DNA of 49,602 bases, from assembly GCA_002773835.1 (NCBI GenBank), contig PFAC01000022.1, positions 1,952 to 51,553 of the forward strand, given 5' to 3'. The notes under the pieces were generated by a model. That model had not been told where the DNA came from. It ran no database searches and saw only the letters and a list, made by a program, of their open reading frames with translations. The translations under genes were made by a program, and so were the position numbers. Position 1 is the first letter of the stretch. Every line of letters begins with the position of its first letter. This stretch comes from Chlamydiae bacterium CG10_big_fil_rev_8_21_14_0_10_35_9 (GTDB taxonomy: Bacteria > Chlamydiota > Chlamydiia > Chlamydiales > SM23-39). Shown here one piece after another: positions 42,517 through 49,602 of the stretch.

Positions 42517-43419
42517 TTACCTCTTACTACGTTTTTTAACATACTTGAGAAAAGTTTTTCTAAGGTCTTGATCGAGAAACTGATATCCCATTTCGAATAA
42601 TCTTTTCGGAACAACCCTAGTAGACGCTAAAAGCATTTCTTTAGCTTGATTTCCTAAGAACAACTTTAACAAAAAAGAAGGCATATGAAAACAAAAAGGT
42701 TTCCCTAGCACTTCTGCAAGAGTTTTCCCAAACTCTTTTTGCTGTATGGGTTGAGGACTGACAGCGTTGAATGGCCCTTGCATATCTTCTTTTGTTATAG
42801 CTAAAAATAGCATTTTGCAGACATCATCAACGGACACCCAACTAAGAAATTGTTCTCCGCTGCCTATTTTACCTCCTAATCCGAACTTATATGCTAGAGC
42901 CATTTTAGGAAGTAGTCCGCCATCTTTTCCTAAAACAAGGCCAAAGCGAAAGTGAACTATTCTAGAAAGATTGTTTAAAACTTCTGCGGCTTTTTCCCAC
43001 TCATAGGTAACAGTGGATAAAAAACCTGCACCGGGACTGCTGCTTTCCTCTAAAACTTCTTCTTTTCTAGATCCATAAAGACCTATTGCCGAAGCACAGA
43101 CAAAAGCTTTAGGAGGATGCTGAACCCTTTTAAGTGACTCAGCTAGAAACTTGGTCCCATGAACTCTTGAACGATAGATCTTTTCCTTTTTCTTTTTCGT
43201 CCACAAGCCTGCAACACTTTCTCCCGCTAAGTGAACAACAACATCTATGTGATCAATATTTTGCTGATCTAAAACTTCTTTTTCAGGATTCCAAAAGATA
43301 GTGTTTGAACTCTTTGACGGCTTTCTTGACAAGTGAAGGACATCTATTCCGCTTTCTTGCAAATACTTGCAAAAGTTTTTTCCGATAAATCCGGTAGATC
43401 CAGTTACGAGAACTCGCAT
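42517..43419 (-). CDS. TIGR01777-family SDR / nucleotide-sugar epimerase-like protein
   Basis: 300 residues of the extended SDR fold. NAD(P)-binding TGSTGFIGKNF is at 7-17. HLAGESV and the KIYRSRVHGTKFLAESL segment are typical of the YfcH/SulA-like group, with catalytic-site AIGLYGSR. The C-terminal DUF1731 domain ends in RRF/KRLFEMGYQFLDQDL. ATG 43419 (MRVLVTGST) is the family start. The physiological substrate is unknown. It starts a minus-strand cluster with the Yip1-like genes. Confidence 0.88.
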   Translation of the reverse strand: MRVLVTGSTGFIGKNFCKYLQESGIDVLHLSRKPSKSSNTIFWNPEKEVLDQQNIDHIDVVVHLAGESVAGLWTKKKKEKIYRSRVHGTKFLAESLKRVQHPPKAFVCASAIGLYGSRKEEVLEESSSPGAGFLSTVTYEWEKAAEVLNNLSRIVHFRFGLVLGKDGGLLPKMALAYKFGLGGKIGSGEQFLSWVSVDDVCKMLFLAITKEDMQGPFNAVSPQPIQQKEFGKTLAEVLGKPFCFHMPSFLLKLFLGNQAKEMLLASTRVVPKRLFEMGYQFLDQDLRKTFLKYVKKRSKR

Positions 43420-43435
43420 TATTATACATGATTTT

Positions 43436-43470
43436 AAGTGCAAAAAAGAGTATATCTCTTTTCTGCACTT
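43436..43470 (-). terminator. Hairpin terminator of the DUF378 gene
   Basis: A 15-bp stem (AAGTGCAAAAAAGAG with CTCTTTTCTGCACTT, one mismatch) and a TATAT loop lie 10 bp after the DUF378 stop and 17 bp before the SDR start. No T run follows, so it may only partly stop transcription. Confidence 0.55.
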
Positions 43471-43479
43471 ATTGTAAGT

Positions 43480-43737
43480 TTATTGTGGACCAGGGCCTTG
43501 ACCGCCGCCTGAGTTTCCTCCTGTTGAACATCTACCTTTGTAAAGAGATGAGCATCCAAAAAAGCTAATGCCATACAAACCAGCAAGTCCGACCAGAGCA
43601 TAAATAAAACGCGATAATCCTGAAGAGGGTCCTCCAAAAAGATCTGCTATTAGATCATATTGAAAAAAGCCCCAAAGACCCCAGTTCAAAGCGCCTATAA
43701 TAATTAATAATAAAACGAGAAAGCGAATAAATTTCAT
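43480..43737 (-). CDS. DUF378 small membrane protein, 85 aa
   Basis: Two transmembrane helices with the family signature ALNWGLWGFFQYDLIADLFG and a second helix SRFIYALVGLAGLYGI. The C-terminus is Gly/Pro/Cys-rich (CSSLYKGRCS then GGNSGGGQGPGPQ). Its function is unknown. The gene is bounded by the gatC promoter region on one side and a hairpin on the other, so it is probably monocistronic. Confidence 0.82.
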   Translation of the reverse strand: MKFIRFLVLLLIIIGALNWGLWGFFQYDLIADLFGGPSSGLSRFIYALVGLAGLYGISFFGCSSLYKGRCSTGGNSGGGQGPGPQ

Positions 43738-43833
43738 TACGTTATATCCCCCAAATTTAGATCTAAATCTCTCTTTTCTTCATCTTAAAAAATTTATTAT
43801 TCCTTGTCATTGCTTTTTTTAAGCTAGATAAAA

Positions 43834-43876
43834 GAGAATCTCATTGACGTGAGCCATTTTAGGTGGTAAGATTCTC
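43834..43876. promoter_or_regulatory. Inverted repeat flanking the gatCAB promoter
   Basis: GAGAATCT at 43834-43841 and AGATTCTC at 43869-43876, an exact 8-bp inverted repeat with 27 bp between. One arm lies upstream of the -35 and the other overlaps the -10. Operator-like geometry; the binding factor is unknown. Confidence 0.4.
43844..43872 (+). promoter_or_regulatory. Sigma70-like promoter of gatCAB
   Basis: TTGACG at 43844-43849, a 17-bp spacer and TAAGAT at 43867-43872. The predicted leader is about 17 bases, with AGAGG before the gatC ATG at 43896. Confidence 0.75.
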
Positions 43877-43895
43877 GTTGACTTAGAGGCTTTTC

Positions 43896-44195
43896 ATGGA
43901 AAAATTTAACTATCAGAACTTAGAAGACTTACAGAAACTTGCCCGAATTCAACTGAAGGACGAGGAAAAAAAAGACCTATTAGAGAGCCTACAGAAAATA
44001 GTTGAGTACATCGATCAGCTTGACTCCATAGACACAAAAGATGTTGCATGTTGCAACCACGTCTCTCAAGTTCAAAATGAAAATGTCGTCCGAGACGATG
44101 TAGTGGGAGAGTTGCTTTCCCGTGAAACTTTACTTGAAAATGCCCCAGATCAAATAGGTGGCATGATCAGAACCCCTCCCATAATGCAGGACTAA
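43896..44195 (+). CDS. gatC: Aspartyl/glutamyl-tRNA amidotransferase subunit C
   Basis: Stabilising subunit of GatCAB, which converts Glu-tRNA(Gln) and Asp-tRNA(Asn) to the correct amide forms. 99 residues of the expected helical family: LARIQLKDEEKKDLLESLQK near the N-terminus and the conserved RDDVV...LLSRETLLENAPD end. It is followed by gatA after 6 bp. AGAGG precedes its ATG. Confidence 0.95.
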   Translation: MEKFNYQNLEDLQKLARIQLKDEEKKDLLESLQKIVEYIDQLDSIDTKDVACCNHVSQVQNENVVRDDVVGELLSRETLLENAPDQIGGMIRTPPIMQD

Positions 44196-44201
44196 AACGA
44201 C

Positions 44202-45671
44202 ATGGATCTATATAAACTTTCAGCATACGAGCTTAGAAACCTTTTTTTGGATAAGAAAGTAAAAGCTACAGAAATCACTGAGTATTTTTTAAAACGCATA
44301 GAAAAAAATAATAAAAAACTGGGAGCTTTTTTAACTGTCTTATCGGAAAGAGCTATGCAAAAGGCGAAAGAGCTCGATCAAAAAAATGCAGAAAACAAAC
44401 CAATGGGAAGGCTGGCCGGTGTTCCGATTGCTATCAAAGACAATACGCATATCGAAAAAGAAATAACTACCTGCGCTTCTCAATTTTTGACTAATTACAA
44501 AGCTCCTTTTTCAGCAACAGCTGTAAAACTTTTAGAAGAGCAAGATGCTATTTTAGTGGGAAAAACTAATTTAGATGAATTTGCTATGGGATCTTCTAAT
44601 GAGAACTCTTCTTTTTACCCCAGTTACAATCCCTGGAACTTAGACTGTACTCCAGGAGGATCATCTGGAGGGTCTGCCTCAGCTGTAGCCTCTAGAATCT
44701 CCTTGATTGCAACTGGCTCTGATACAGGAGGATCTATTAGACAGCCTTCTGCTTTTTGCGGCGTTGTCGGTTTTAAGCCAACTTATGGAAGAGTATCTCG
44801 ATATGGCTTGGTTGCCTTTGGCTCTTCACTAGATCAAATTGGGCCTATTGCAACGAATGTTAAAGATATTGGTCTTACTATGGAAGTTTTAGGAAAGCAT
44901 TGCCCCCATGATGCTATGAGCTTAGAGTTTCCGGCTGAAAGTTATATTGAAAACTTAAGAGAAGATTTATCTGAAATTACTGTTGGGGTTCCATGGCATT
45001 TTTTAGAAAGTTTGAACAAAGAGGCTCATGACAACTTTGTCCAGTCCATAGAAACGATGAAATCGCTGGGAGCAAACATAATTGACGTGAACTTAGATAT
45101 CTTAAAGTCTTCTATTGCCGTTTATTATATTTTAGCTACTGCAGAAGCATCTACTAACCTAGCCAGATTTGATGGCATCCGCTATGGAGTCAGATCAAAA
45201 GATGCTAAGAACTTAGAAGAGGTATATGACCTTTCTCGAGACCAGGGATTTGGCTATGAAGTGAAAAAAAGAATCTTACTGGGAACATATGTGTTATCTT
45301 CTGGCTTTCAAGAAGCTTTTTATAAAAAGGCGCAAAAAGTAAGAACATTAGTCATTCAGTCTTTTGATGCAGCATTTAGTAACTGTGATTGCATCTGTAT
45401 GCCCACAGCTCCCATTACTTCTTTCAAGTTAGGCACTTTCCAAGATCCTATTGGGATGTATTTACAGGATATTTTTACCATTTCAGCAAACTTGGCTGGT
45501 CTTCCAGCTATTAGCGTCCCATCTGGTTTTGACAAAGACAACAAACCATTTGGATTGCAGTTCTTAGGTCCTCAACTTCACGATGCACCTGTCGTTTCTT
45601 ATGCCCACGCCTACGAACAAGCTACTAAGTTTAGCAGTAAAATCCCCCCTCTTTTCGATAAGGAGTTTTAA
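44202..45671 (+). CDS. gatA: Glutamyl-tRNA(Gln) amidotransferase subunit A
   Basis: Glutaminase subunit of GatCAB, supplying ammonia to GatB. 489 residues, amidase signature family. The Ser-cis-Ser-Lys triad is intact: Lys79 (PIAIKDN), Ser154 (GGSSGGSA) and Ser178 (GSDTGGSIRQP). The last 89 bases overlap an upstream out-of-frame extension of gatB that is not used. AGGAG at 45661 inside its 3' end serves gatB. Confidence 0.97.
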   Translation: MDLYKLSAYELRNLFLDKKVKATEITEYFLKRIEKNNKKLGAFLTVLSERAMQKAKELDQKNAENKPMGRLAGVPIAIKDNTHIEKEITTCASQFLTNYKAPFSATAVKLLEEQDAILVGKTNLDEFAMGSSNENSSFYPSYNPWNLDCTPGGSSGGSASAVASRISLIATGSDTGGSIRQPSAFCGVVGFKPTYGRVSRYGLVAFGSSLDQIGPIATNVKDIGLTMEVLGKHCPHDAMSLEFPAESYIENLREDLSEITVGVPWHFLESLNKEAHDNFVQSIETMKSLGANIIDVNLDILKSSIAVYYILATAEASTNLARFDGIRYGVRSKDAKNLEEVYDLSRDQGFGYEVKKRILLGTYVLSSGFQEAFYKKAQKVRTLVIQSFDAAFSNCDCICMPTAPITSFKLGTFQDPIGMYLQDIFTISANLAGLPAISVPSGFDKDNKPFGLQFLGPQLHDAPVVSYAHAYEQATKFSSKIPPLFDKEF

Positions 45672-45672
45672 A

Positions 45673-47130
45673 ATGAAGAACTGGGAAGCAGTAATTGGCC
45701 TTGAAGTACACGTTCAATTAAACACCATCACAAAACTTTTTAGCTCAGCTCCTAATAGATTTGGAGATGATCCTAACACGAACATAACAGTAGTAGATAC
45801 GGGACAGCCTGGAGCGCTCCCTGTCGTTAATCGAGAAGCCATTAAAAAAGCAGCTCAGTTTGGCTTTGCTGTCAATGCGTCGGTAGAAAAATTCAGTAAA
45901 TTTGATAGAAAATCTTACTTTTATCCAGACAGCCCCAGAAATTTTCAAATTACCCAATTTGAACATCCTATTGTTAGAGGTGGAACAGTAACAATAACTG
46001 TTGAGGATGAGAAAAAAGAATTTCAAATTGATAGAGCCCACTTAGAAGATGACGCCGGCATGCTGAAACACTTTAGCAGTTTTGCGGGCGTTGACTATAA
46101 CAGGGCTGGTACTGCTCTTATTGAAATTGTATCAACCCCTTGCATGACAAGCGCAAAAGAAGCCATAGCCTATGTAAAAACATTAAAAGCTATCTTAGAG
46201 TATATCGATGCATCAGACTGCAACATGGAACAGGGTTCTTTAAGAGTAGATGCCAACATTTCTGTAAGACCTGTTGGGGAAAAAAAACTTAGAAATAAAA
46301 CAGAAATCAAAAACATGAATTCGTTTACTTTTCTAGAAATGGCCATCAATGCAGAAATTGAAAGACAAATCCGACTTTATGAAGAATATGAAAGCGATGA
46401 ACCAGATAACGTTGTCATACCGGGAACATATAGGTTCAATCCCAACACGAAACAGACAGAGCTCATGAGGATGAAGGAAAGAGCTGAAGATTACAGATAT
46501 TTTCCTGAACCTGATCTACCTCCTATTGTTCTTACACAAGAATTCTTAGATACAGTCAAAGCTACTTTACCAGAGCTTCCTCAACAAAGATTTGCTAGAT
46601 ATGTTGAACAATTGGGTTTGTCTGAATATGCAGCAACAAATTTGATTTTAGATAAACAAACGGCTGATTATTTTGAAGAGGCGCTCACCTATTCTAATAA
46701 CACTAAAGCTTTGTGTAATTGGATCACTGTTGAATTTCCAGGCCGCTTAAAAGAGCTTGGTCATACTCTGTCTTCTATCGACATCCCTGCAGTACATTTG
46801 GCTAACTTGGTCAAAATGATTGATGAAGGGAAAATAACAGGCAGAATTGCTAAACAAGTAGCGGATGACATGGTGCAAACCCCTGGTATGGATCCAGTAG
46901 ACATTGTTAAGAACAACCCTGATTATCAACCGCTAAGTGATGCATCTGCTATTGAACCTTTAGTAGAAAAAGTTCTCCAAGATAACCCACAGTCTATAGA
47001 AGACTATCTTGCAGGCAAGAAAAAAGCTCTAGCCTTTTTAGTAGGGCAGATCATGAAACTTACCAAAGGTAAAGCGTCACCTGACATTGTCAATGAGCTT
47101 ATTCAGAAAAAACTTGACTCCAAAAACTAA
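45673..47130 (+). CDS. gatB: Aspartyl/glutamyl-tRNA amidotransferase subunit B
   Basis: Kinase/transamidase subunit of GatCAB. 485 residues. The start MKNWEAVIGLEVHVQLNT follows AGGAG at 45661. Family motifs are KSYFYPDSPRNFQITQFEHP, HLEDDAGML, DYNRAGTALIEIV and RYFPEPDLPP. The C-terminal YqeY-like tRNA-binding tail is complete (IMKLTKGKASPDIVNELI). It starts one base after the gatA stop. Confidence 0.97.
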   Translation: MKNWEAVIGLEVHVQLNTITKLFSSAPNRFGDDPNTNITVVDTGQPGALPVVNREAIKKAAQFGFAVNASVEKFSKFDRKSYFYPDSPRNFQITQFEHPIVRGGTVTITVEDEKKEFQIDRAHLEDDAGMLKHFSSFAGVDYNRAGTALIEIVSTPCMTSAKEAIAYVKTLKAILEYIDASDCNMEQGSLRVDANISVRPVGEKKLRNKTEIKNMNSFTFLEMAINAEIERQIRLYEEYESDEPDNVVIPGTYRFNPNTKQTELMRMKERAEDYRYFPEPDLPPIVLTQEFLDTVKATLPELPQQRFARYVEQLGLSEYAATNLILDKQTADYFEEALTYSNNTKALCNWITVEFPGRLKELGHTLSSIDIPAVHLANLVKMIDEGKITGRIAKQVADDMVQTPGMDPVDIVKNNPDYQPLSDASAIEPLVEKVLQDNPQSIEDYLAGKKKALAFLVGQIMKLTKGKASPDIVNELIQKKLDSKN

Positions 47131-47181
47131 TCCTTCTTAAAAAGAGCTCTGAGGTAAAAGCCTTTAAGCTGGGAGGAAAGT

Positions 47182-48648
47182 GTGAGAAGATATTGCCAAC
47201 TTTTTATTGTTGGACTATCTTTTTTTTGTATCCAGTGTACTACGTATATTAACGATCCGTACTGTCTGGCACCACAAACTTCTAATTCAACTTGGACTCC
47301 CCTTAAAAAAAACACACTTATTTCTTCACAGTATTGTCAGACAGTTGTCCCTAAAAATTTCAGTAGCGAAAAGCTCACCTTAGCTGAGCTTATTGACATT
47401 GGTTTGCAAAACAACCCAGAAACAAAACAGAGCTGGTTTGAAGCAAGAGCTGCTGCTGCTAACTATGCGCAAACATTAAGCGATTACTTGCCAGAATTTG
47501 ATATCACCGCATCGTACACAAGAGTAAGAGGAAACTTTTTTGATGTCGCCGCAATTATTCCCTACTACCTGACTACCATTGACCCTTTACTAAATGTAAA
47601 TTATACAATTTTTGATTTTGGCAAGAGAAAAAATACCTCAGAAAATGCCAAACAAGCTCTTTACTATGCTGATTATTTGCATAATCAAGAGATACAAAAT
47701 GTCATGCAAATGATCATTGATGATTATTACAGATATGTTTTTCAAAAAGAAGAACTGCTCGCAAAAGAGGCTGACTTAGAAAATGCCCAAGCTTCTTTAG
47801 ACGCAGCAAGACAGCGCTTTGATTTAGGGCTAGCTGCACTAGGCGATGTTGCTCAAGCAAGAAGCAAATACTTGCAGGCTAAAATCAATGTTACCAATTC
47901 AAAACGAGATGTAGAAACTTCTTTTACAGAGCTTGCTAAAAATATAGGAATCCCCTCGAATGTGCATTTTAAAGTGGAGGAGCTGCCTTCTAAAACCGAT
48001 ACAAATATCTGCTTGGAAAGTGTCCATGCCCTTATTGAAAAGGCTCAAAAAAACAGACAAGACTTTCTTGCCGCCAAAGCTGATGTAAAAGCAAAAGAAG
48101 CAAAGGTTCGCCTTGCAAAAGCAGAAGGAAGACCTACTATTGATGGCTATGCAAGTGTGGGAAGCACCTATTATAGTCTAGGGGGGCAGGAAGACTATAA
48201 TTTTACAGCACAAGTATCCCTTAATATTCCCTTGTTTAAAGGATTTTTTTATAAGAATGGAGAAAGAGTCGCTAAGTCCAACCTGGAAAAATCACAAGCA
48301 AGTTTAATGGAAAAAGAACTTACCCTTATAAAAGAAGTGTCGGATTCTCATTTTAATGTCACAACATCGGTAGATAATTTACAGGACTCTGAAGACTATT
48401 TATGCTCAGCCCAAGAACAGTTCAACATAGCCCTTAGCAACTACAAAGTAGGAACAGGAACCATACTAGATGTTCTATCTGCTCAAAGCTCTTTACAAGA
48501 TGCAAGATCGCGCCTTGCCGATGCCAAAAGAGACTGGTATAGCTCCCTTGTTAGTTTGGCATATGCGACAGGCAGCCTTTGTATGAATGAACAAGACCTT
48601 AAGCTGGAAGAAATGAAAGAAGTTTATCAGCCTTGCTCACTTCAATGA
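47182..48648 (+). CDS. TolC-family outer membrane efflux protein
   Basis: 488 residues. The start is GTG, preceded by GGGAGG at good spacing. The N-terminal signal (RRYCQLFIVGLSFFCIQC) is short and ends at a Cys followed by Thr, so it may be a lipoprotein, though the lipobox is imperfect. Two TolC repeats give the helical barrel: SDYLPEFDITASYT, GLAALGDVAQARSKYLQAK and, in the second half, NYKVGTGTILDVLSAQSSLQ. It probably forms the outer-membrane exit of a type I or RND pump whose inner parts are not in the window. Part of its 3' region is repeated at 49531-49566. Confidence 0.9.
   Translation: MRRYCQLFIVGLSFFCIQCTTYINDPYCLAPQTSNSTWTPLKKNTLISSQYCQTVVPKNFSSEKLTLAELIDIGLQNNPETKQSWFEARAAAANYAQTLSDYLPEFDITASYTRVRGNFFDVAAIIPYYLTTIDPLLNVNYTIFDFGKRKNTSENAKQALYYADYLHNQEIQNVMQMIIDDYYRYVFQKEELLAKEADLENAQASLDAARQRFDLGLAALGDVAQARSKYLQAKINVTNSKRDVETSFTELAKNIGIPSNVHFKVEELPSKTDTNICLESVHALIEKAQKNRQDFLAAKADVKAKEAKVRLAKAEGRPTIDGYASVGSTYYSLGGQEDYNFTAQVSLNIPLFKGFFYKNGERVAKSNLEKSQASLMEKELTLIKEVSDSHFNVTTSVDNLQDSEDYLCSAQEQFNIALSNYKVGTGTILDVLSAQSSLQDARSRLADAKRDWYSSLVSLAYATGSLCMNEQDLKLEEMKEVYQPCSLQ
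48514..48549 (+). repeat. tolC 3'-region direct repeat, copy 1 (native)
   Basis: 36 bp in tolC encoding LADAKRDWYSSL, repeated at 49531-49566 in the same direction with two mismatches. Confidence 0.85.
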
Positions 48649-48657
48649 AGTATTTCT

Positions 48658-49323
48658 CTACTCTCCTATTGTAGAAGGATATTGCTGGATAAAGAGTTGT
48701 TGGTTTCCAGTCCATGGATTAATAATCTTAGCAGCGCAATAGAAAAGATCCTTTATAATTCCAGGTATTTGCAATCCTCTATATGCCAAATTATTCATAG
48801 ATTCTACTTTTCCAAGGGTTAATAAAGATAATACAGCTGCTACACTACCAATAATGCCGTCCGCAACTCGAGTGACCACTGAAGAAATAGCTAGTAAAGC
48901 ATAAGTTAGTCTTGAAGCAATATGTCGTTTAAAAACATTTTCTGAACTAAGATAATTGAGAGCCAAGGCCTTTAAGGCTGTACTAATTTGATTGGTAATA
49001 AATCCATCTCCATCAGCTGTAATAAAAGCTTTACTATGATTAACGAATCGTGCTTGTGGATTCAAAGTTTTTAAAAAATTCATGTAGAGTACAGAAACAG
49101 TTTTTTGTGAATTATCTAAACTGTCCATTGCCAGTCTGAATGACGATGAGCACTTTCCTCCAGTAACAATAGTTGCAAAACCAGCACCTACTCCAACTAT
49201 CATATTTACTGCACTTGTAATCGTAGAGGAAGGTATTGAAGCTAGAAAGCCTGCTCTTGCTAAAACTTGACTCTTTAAAAAAGAGTCATTTGTTGTACTG
49301 GAATTATCAACGTTATTAAACAT
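48658..49323 (-). CDS. Orphan membrane protein, 221 aa
   Basis: Two hydrophobic, Gly/Ala-rich regions, about 31-55 (SSTITSAVNMIVGVGAGFATI) and 140-175 (YALLAISSVVTRVADGIIGS then VAAVLSLLTLG), are each about the size of a helical hairpin. They share the pattern of a hydrophobic segment followed by TGG/TLGK. The domain may be duplicated. AGGTGAT precedes the ATG at 49323. No family is recognised. It is encoded opposite to tolC and lies between the two copies of the tolC-tail repeat. An accessory, possibly inclusion- or host-directed, protein is plausible. Confidence 0.6.
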   Translation of the reverse strand: MFNNVDNSSTTNDSFLKSQVLARAGFLASIPSSTITSAVNMIVGVGAGFATIVTGGKCSSSFRLAMDSLDNSQKTVSVLYMNFLKTLNPQARFVNHSKAFITADGDGFITNQISTALKALALNYLSSENVFKRHIASRLTYALLAISSVVTRVADGIIGSVAAVLSLLTLGKVESMNNLAYRGLQIPGIIKDLFYCAAKIINPWTGNQQLFIQQYPSTIGE

Positions 49324-49530
49324 AATTATCACCTAAATAAATTTTATTTATGAAATAATAACATTTTAACATTAAAATATTATAAAGAAAATTACCCACC
49401 CCAAAAAAATGACAGTTAAAAAAAAACCTCAAGTTATTAACTATTAATAATTTATTGTTCCTTAAAGGTCAATAGGAGTAATAAACAAGAGCTTTTTGGT
49501 GTTAAATCAGATATAGAAATAAAGGTGAGT

Positions 49531-49566
49531 CCTGCCGATGTCAAAAGAGACTGGTATAGCTCCCTT
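49531..49566 (+). repeat. tolC 3'-region direct repeat, copy 2
   Basis: Encodes ADVKRDWYSSL, then TGA at 49567-49569. Two mismatches to copy 1 in 36 bp. Otherwise the 279 bp after 49323 hold no gene: AT-rich sequence and a small GCCGA/TCGGC hairpin near the end. Confidence 0.85.
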
Positions 49567-49602
49567 TGAAAATCATGCCGATTTAGTCGGCGCCAAGAAT
49601 AT

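Noticed and set aside
45583..45672. Longer GatB frame starting inside gatA
   Set aside because: A strong AGGAG site and the family start lie at 45661-45673, and the extension has no GatB-like sequence.
49577..49597. GCCGA/TCGGC hairpin near the window end as a terminator
   Set aside because: The stem is short, no T run follows, and the window ends before the context can be judged.

Overview
The window looks like a chromosomal segment of an obligate intracellular bacterium of the phylum Chlamydiota, probably an environmental (Parachlamydiales-type) lineage rather than Chlamydiaceae. The reasons are an NTT-type ADP/ATP translocase; a Pkn1-like protein joining a kinase fold to a formylglycine-enzyme-like domain; a short RodZ next to RNase HIII; a DhnA-type class I aldolase; GatCAB; MgtE; an NSS transporter; and many orphan, effector-like genes in AT-rich DNA. 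UmuDC, an F-box-like repeat family and IS remnants point away from the compact Chlamydiaceae genomes. The genus cannot be fixed from the sequence alone. I saw no rRNA, tRNA or CRISPR array.

Layout. 1-1192: 3' part of an ADP/ATP translocase, followed by a bidirectional terminator. 1240-4317 (-): two orphan genes, a YheT-like hydrolase and a PagL-like lipid A deacylase. 4424-7959 (+): a run of six small genes, namely a secreted two-repeat protein, an Inc-like protein with a duplicated C-terminus, two orphans, a cysteine-rich zinc-ribbon protein and a charged helical protein. 7956-9839 (-): an NSS transporter with two tiny sister membrane proteins. 9921-11587 (+): umuD-umuC. 11665-15616: membrane protein, 2-hydroxyacid dehydrogenase, GadC-like antiporter and a short MgtE. 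15685-18256: methyltransferase and glmS.

18329-24351 is the accessory hot spot. It holds a HAMP/class III cyclase-like protein, a decayed IS5-like element, two tandem F-box-like/33-residue-repeat genes, three copies of the cyclase 3' end, a secreted orphan and a second possible transposase remnant. 24369-30394: Nudix hydrolase coupled to an AsmA-like protein, class I aldolase, MFS sugar transporter and rimO. 30449-33931: an oppBCDF peptide-transport operon with overlapping genes, a good promoter and no oppA. 33932-38018 (-): ispH, pkn1-like, and rodZ coupled to a DUF368/PopT gene. 38097-40612 (+): rnhC-recN. 40595-43737 (-): secreted orphan, two Yip1-family paralogues, a TIGR01777 SDR protein and DUF378. 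43896-47130 (+): gatCAB behind a clear sigma70-like promoter. 47182-48648: TolC-family outer membrane protein. 48658-49323 (-): orphan membrane protein. 49531-49566: a second copy of part of the tolC 3' region.

How it fits together. Host-derived nutrients are imported by NTT, Opp, the MFS sugar carrier and the NSS and GadC-like amino acid carriers. Envelope upkeep is served by GlmS, IspH, PopT/DUF368, RodZ, PagL-like and AsmA-like proteins. Amidation of mischarged tRNA is handled by GatCAB. The most striking pattern is that accessory genes sit between direct repeats of the 3' end of a neighbouring gene. This is seen twice (cyclase and tolC) and suggests an insertion or duplication mechanism that uses gene 3' ends.
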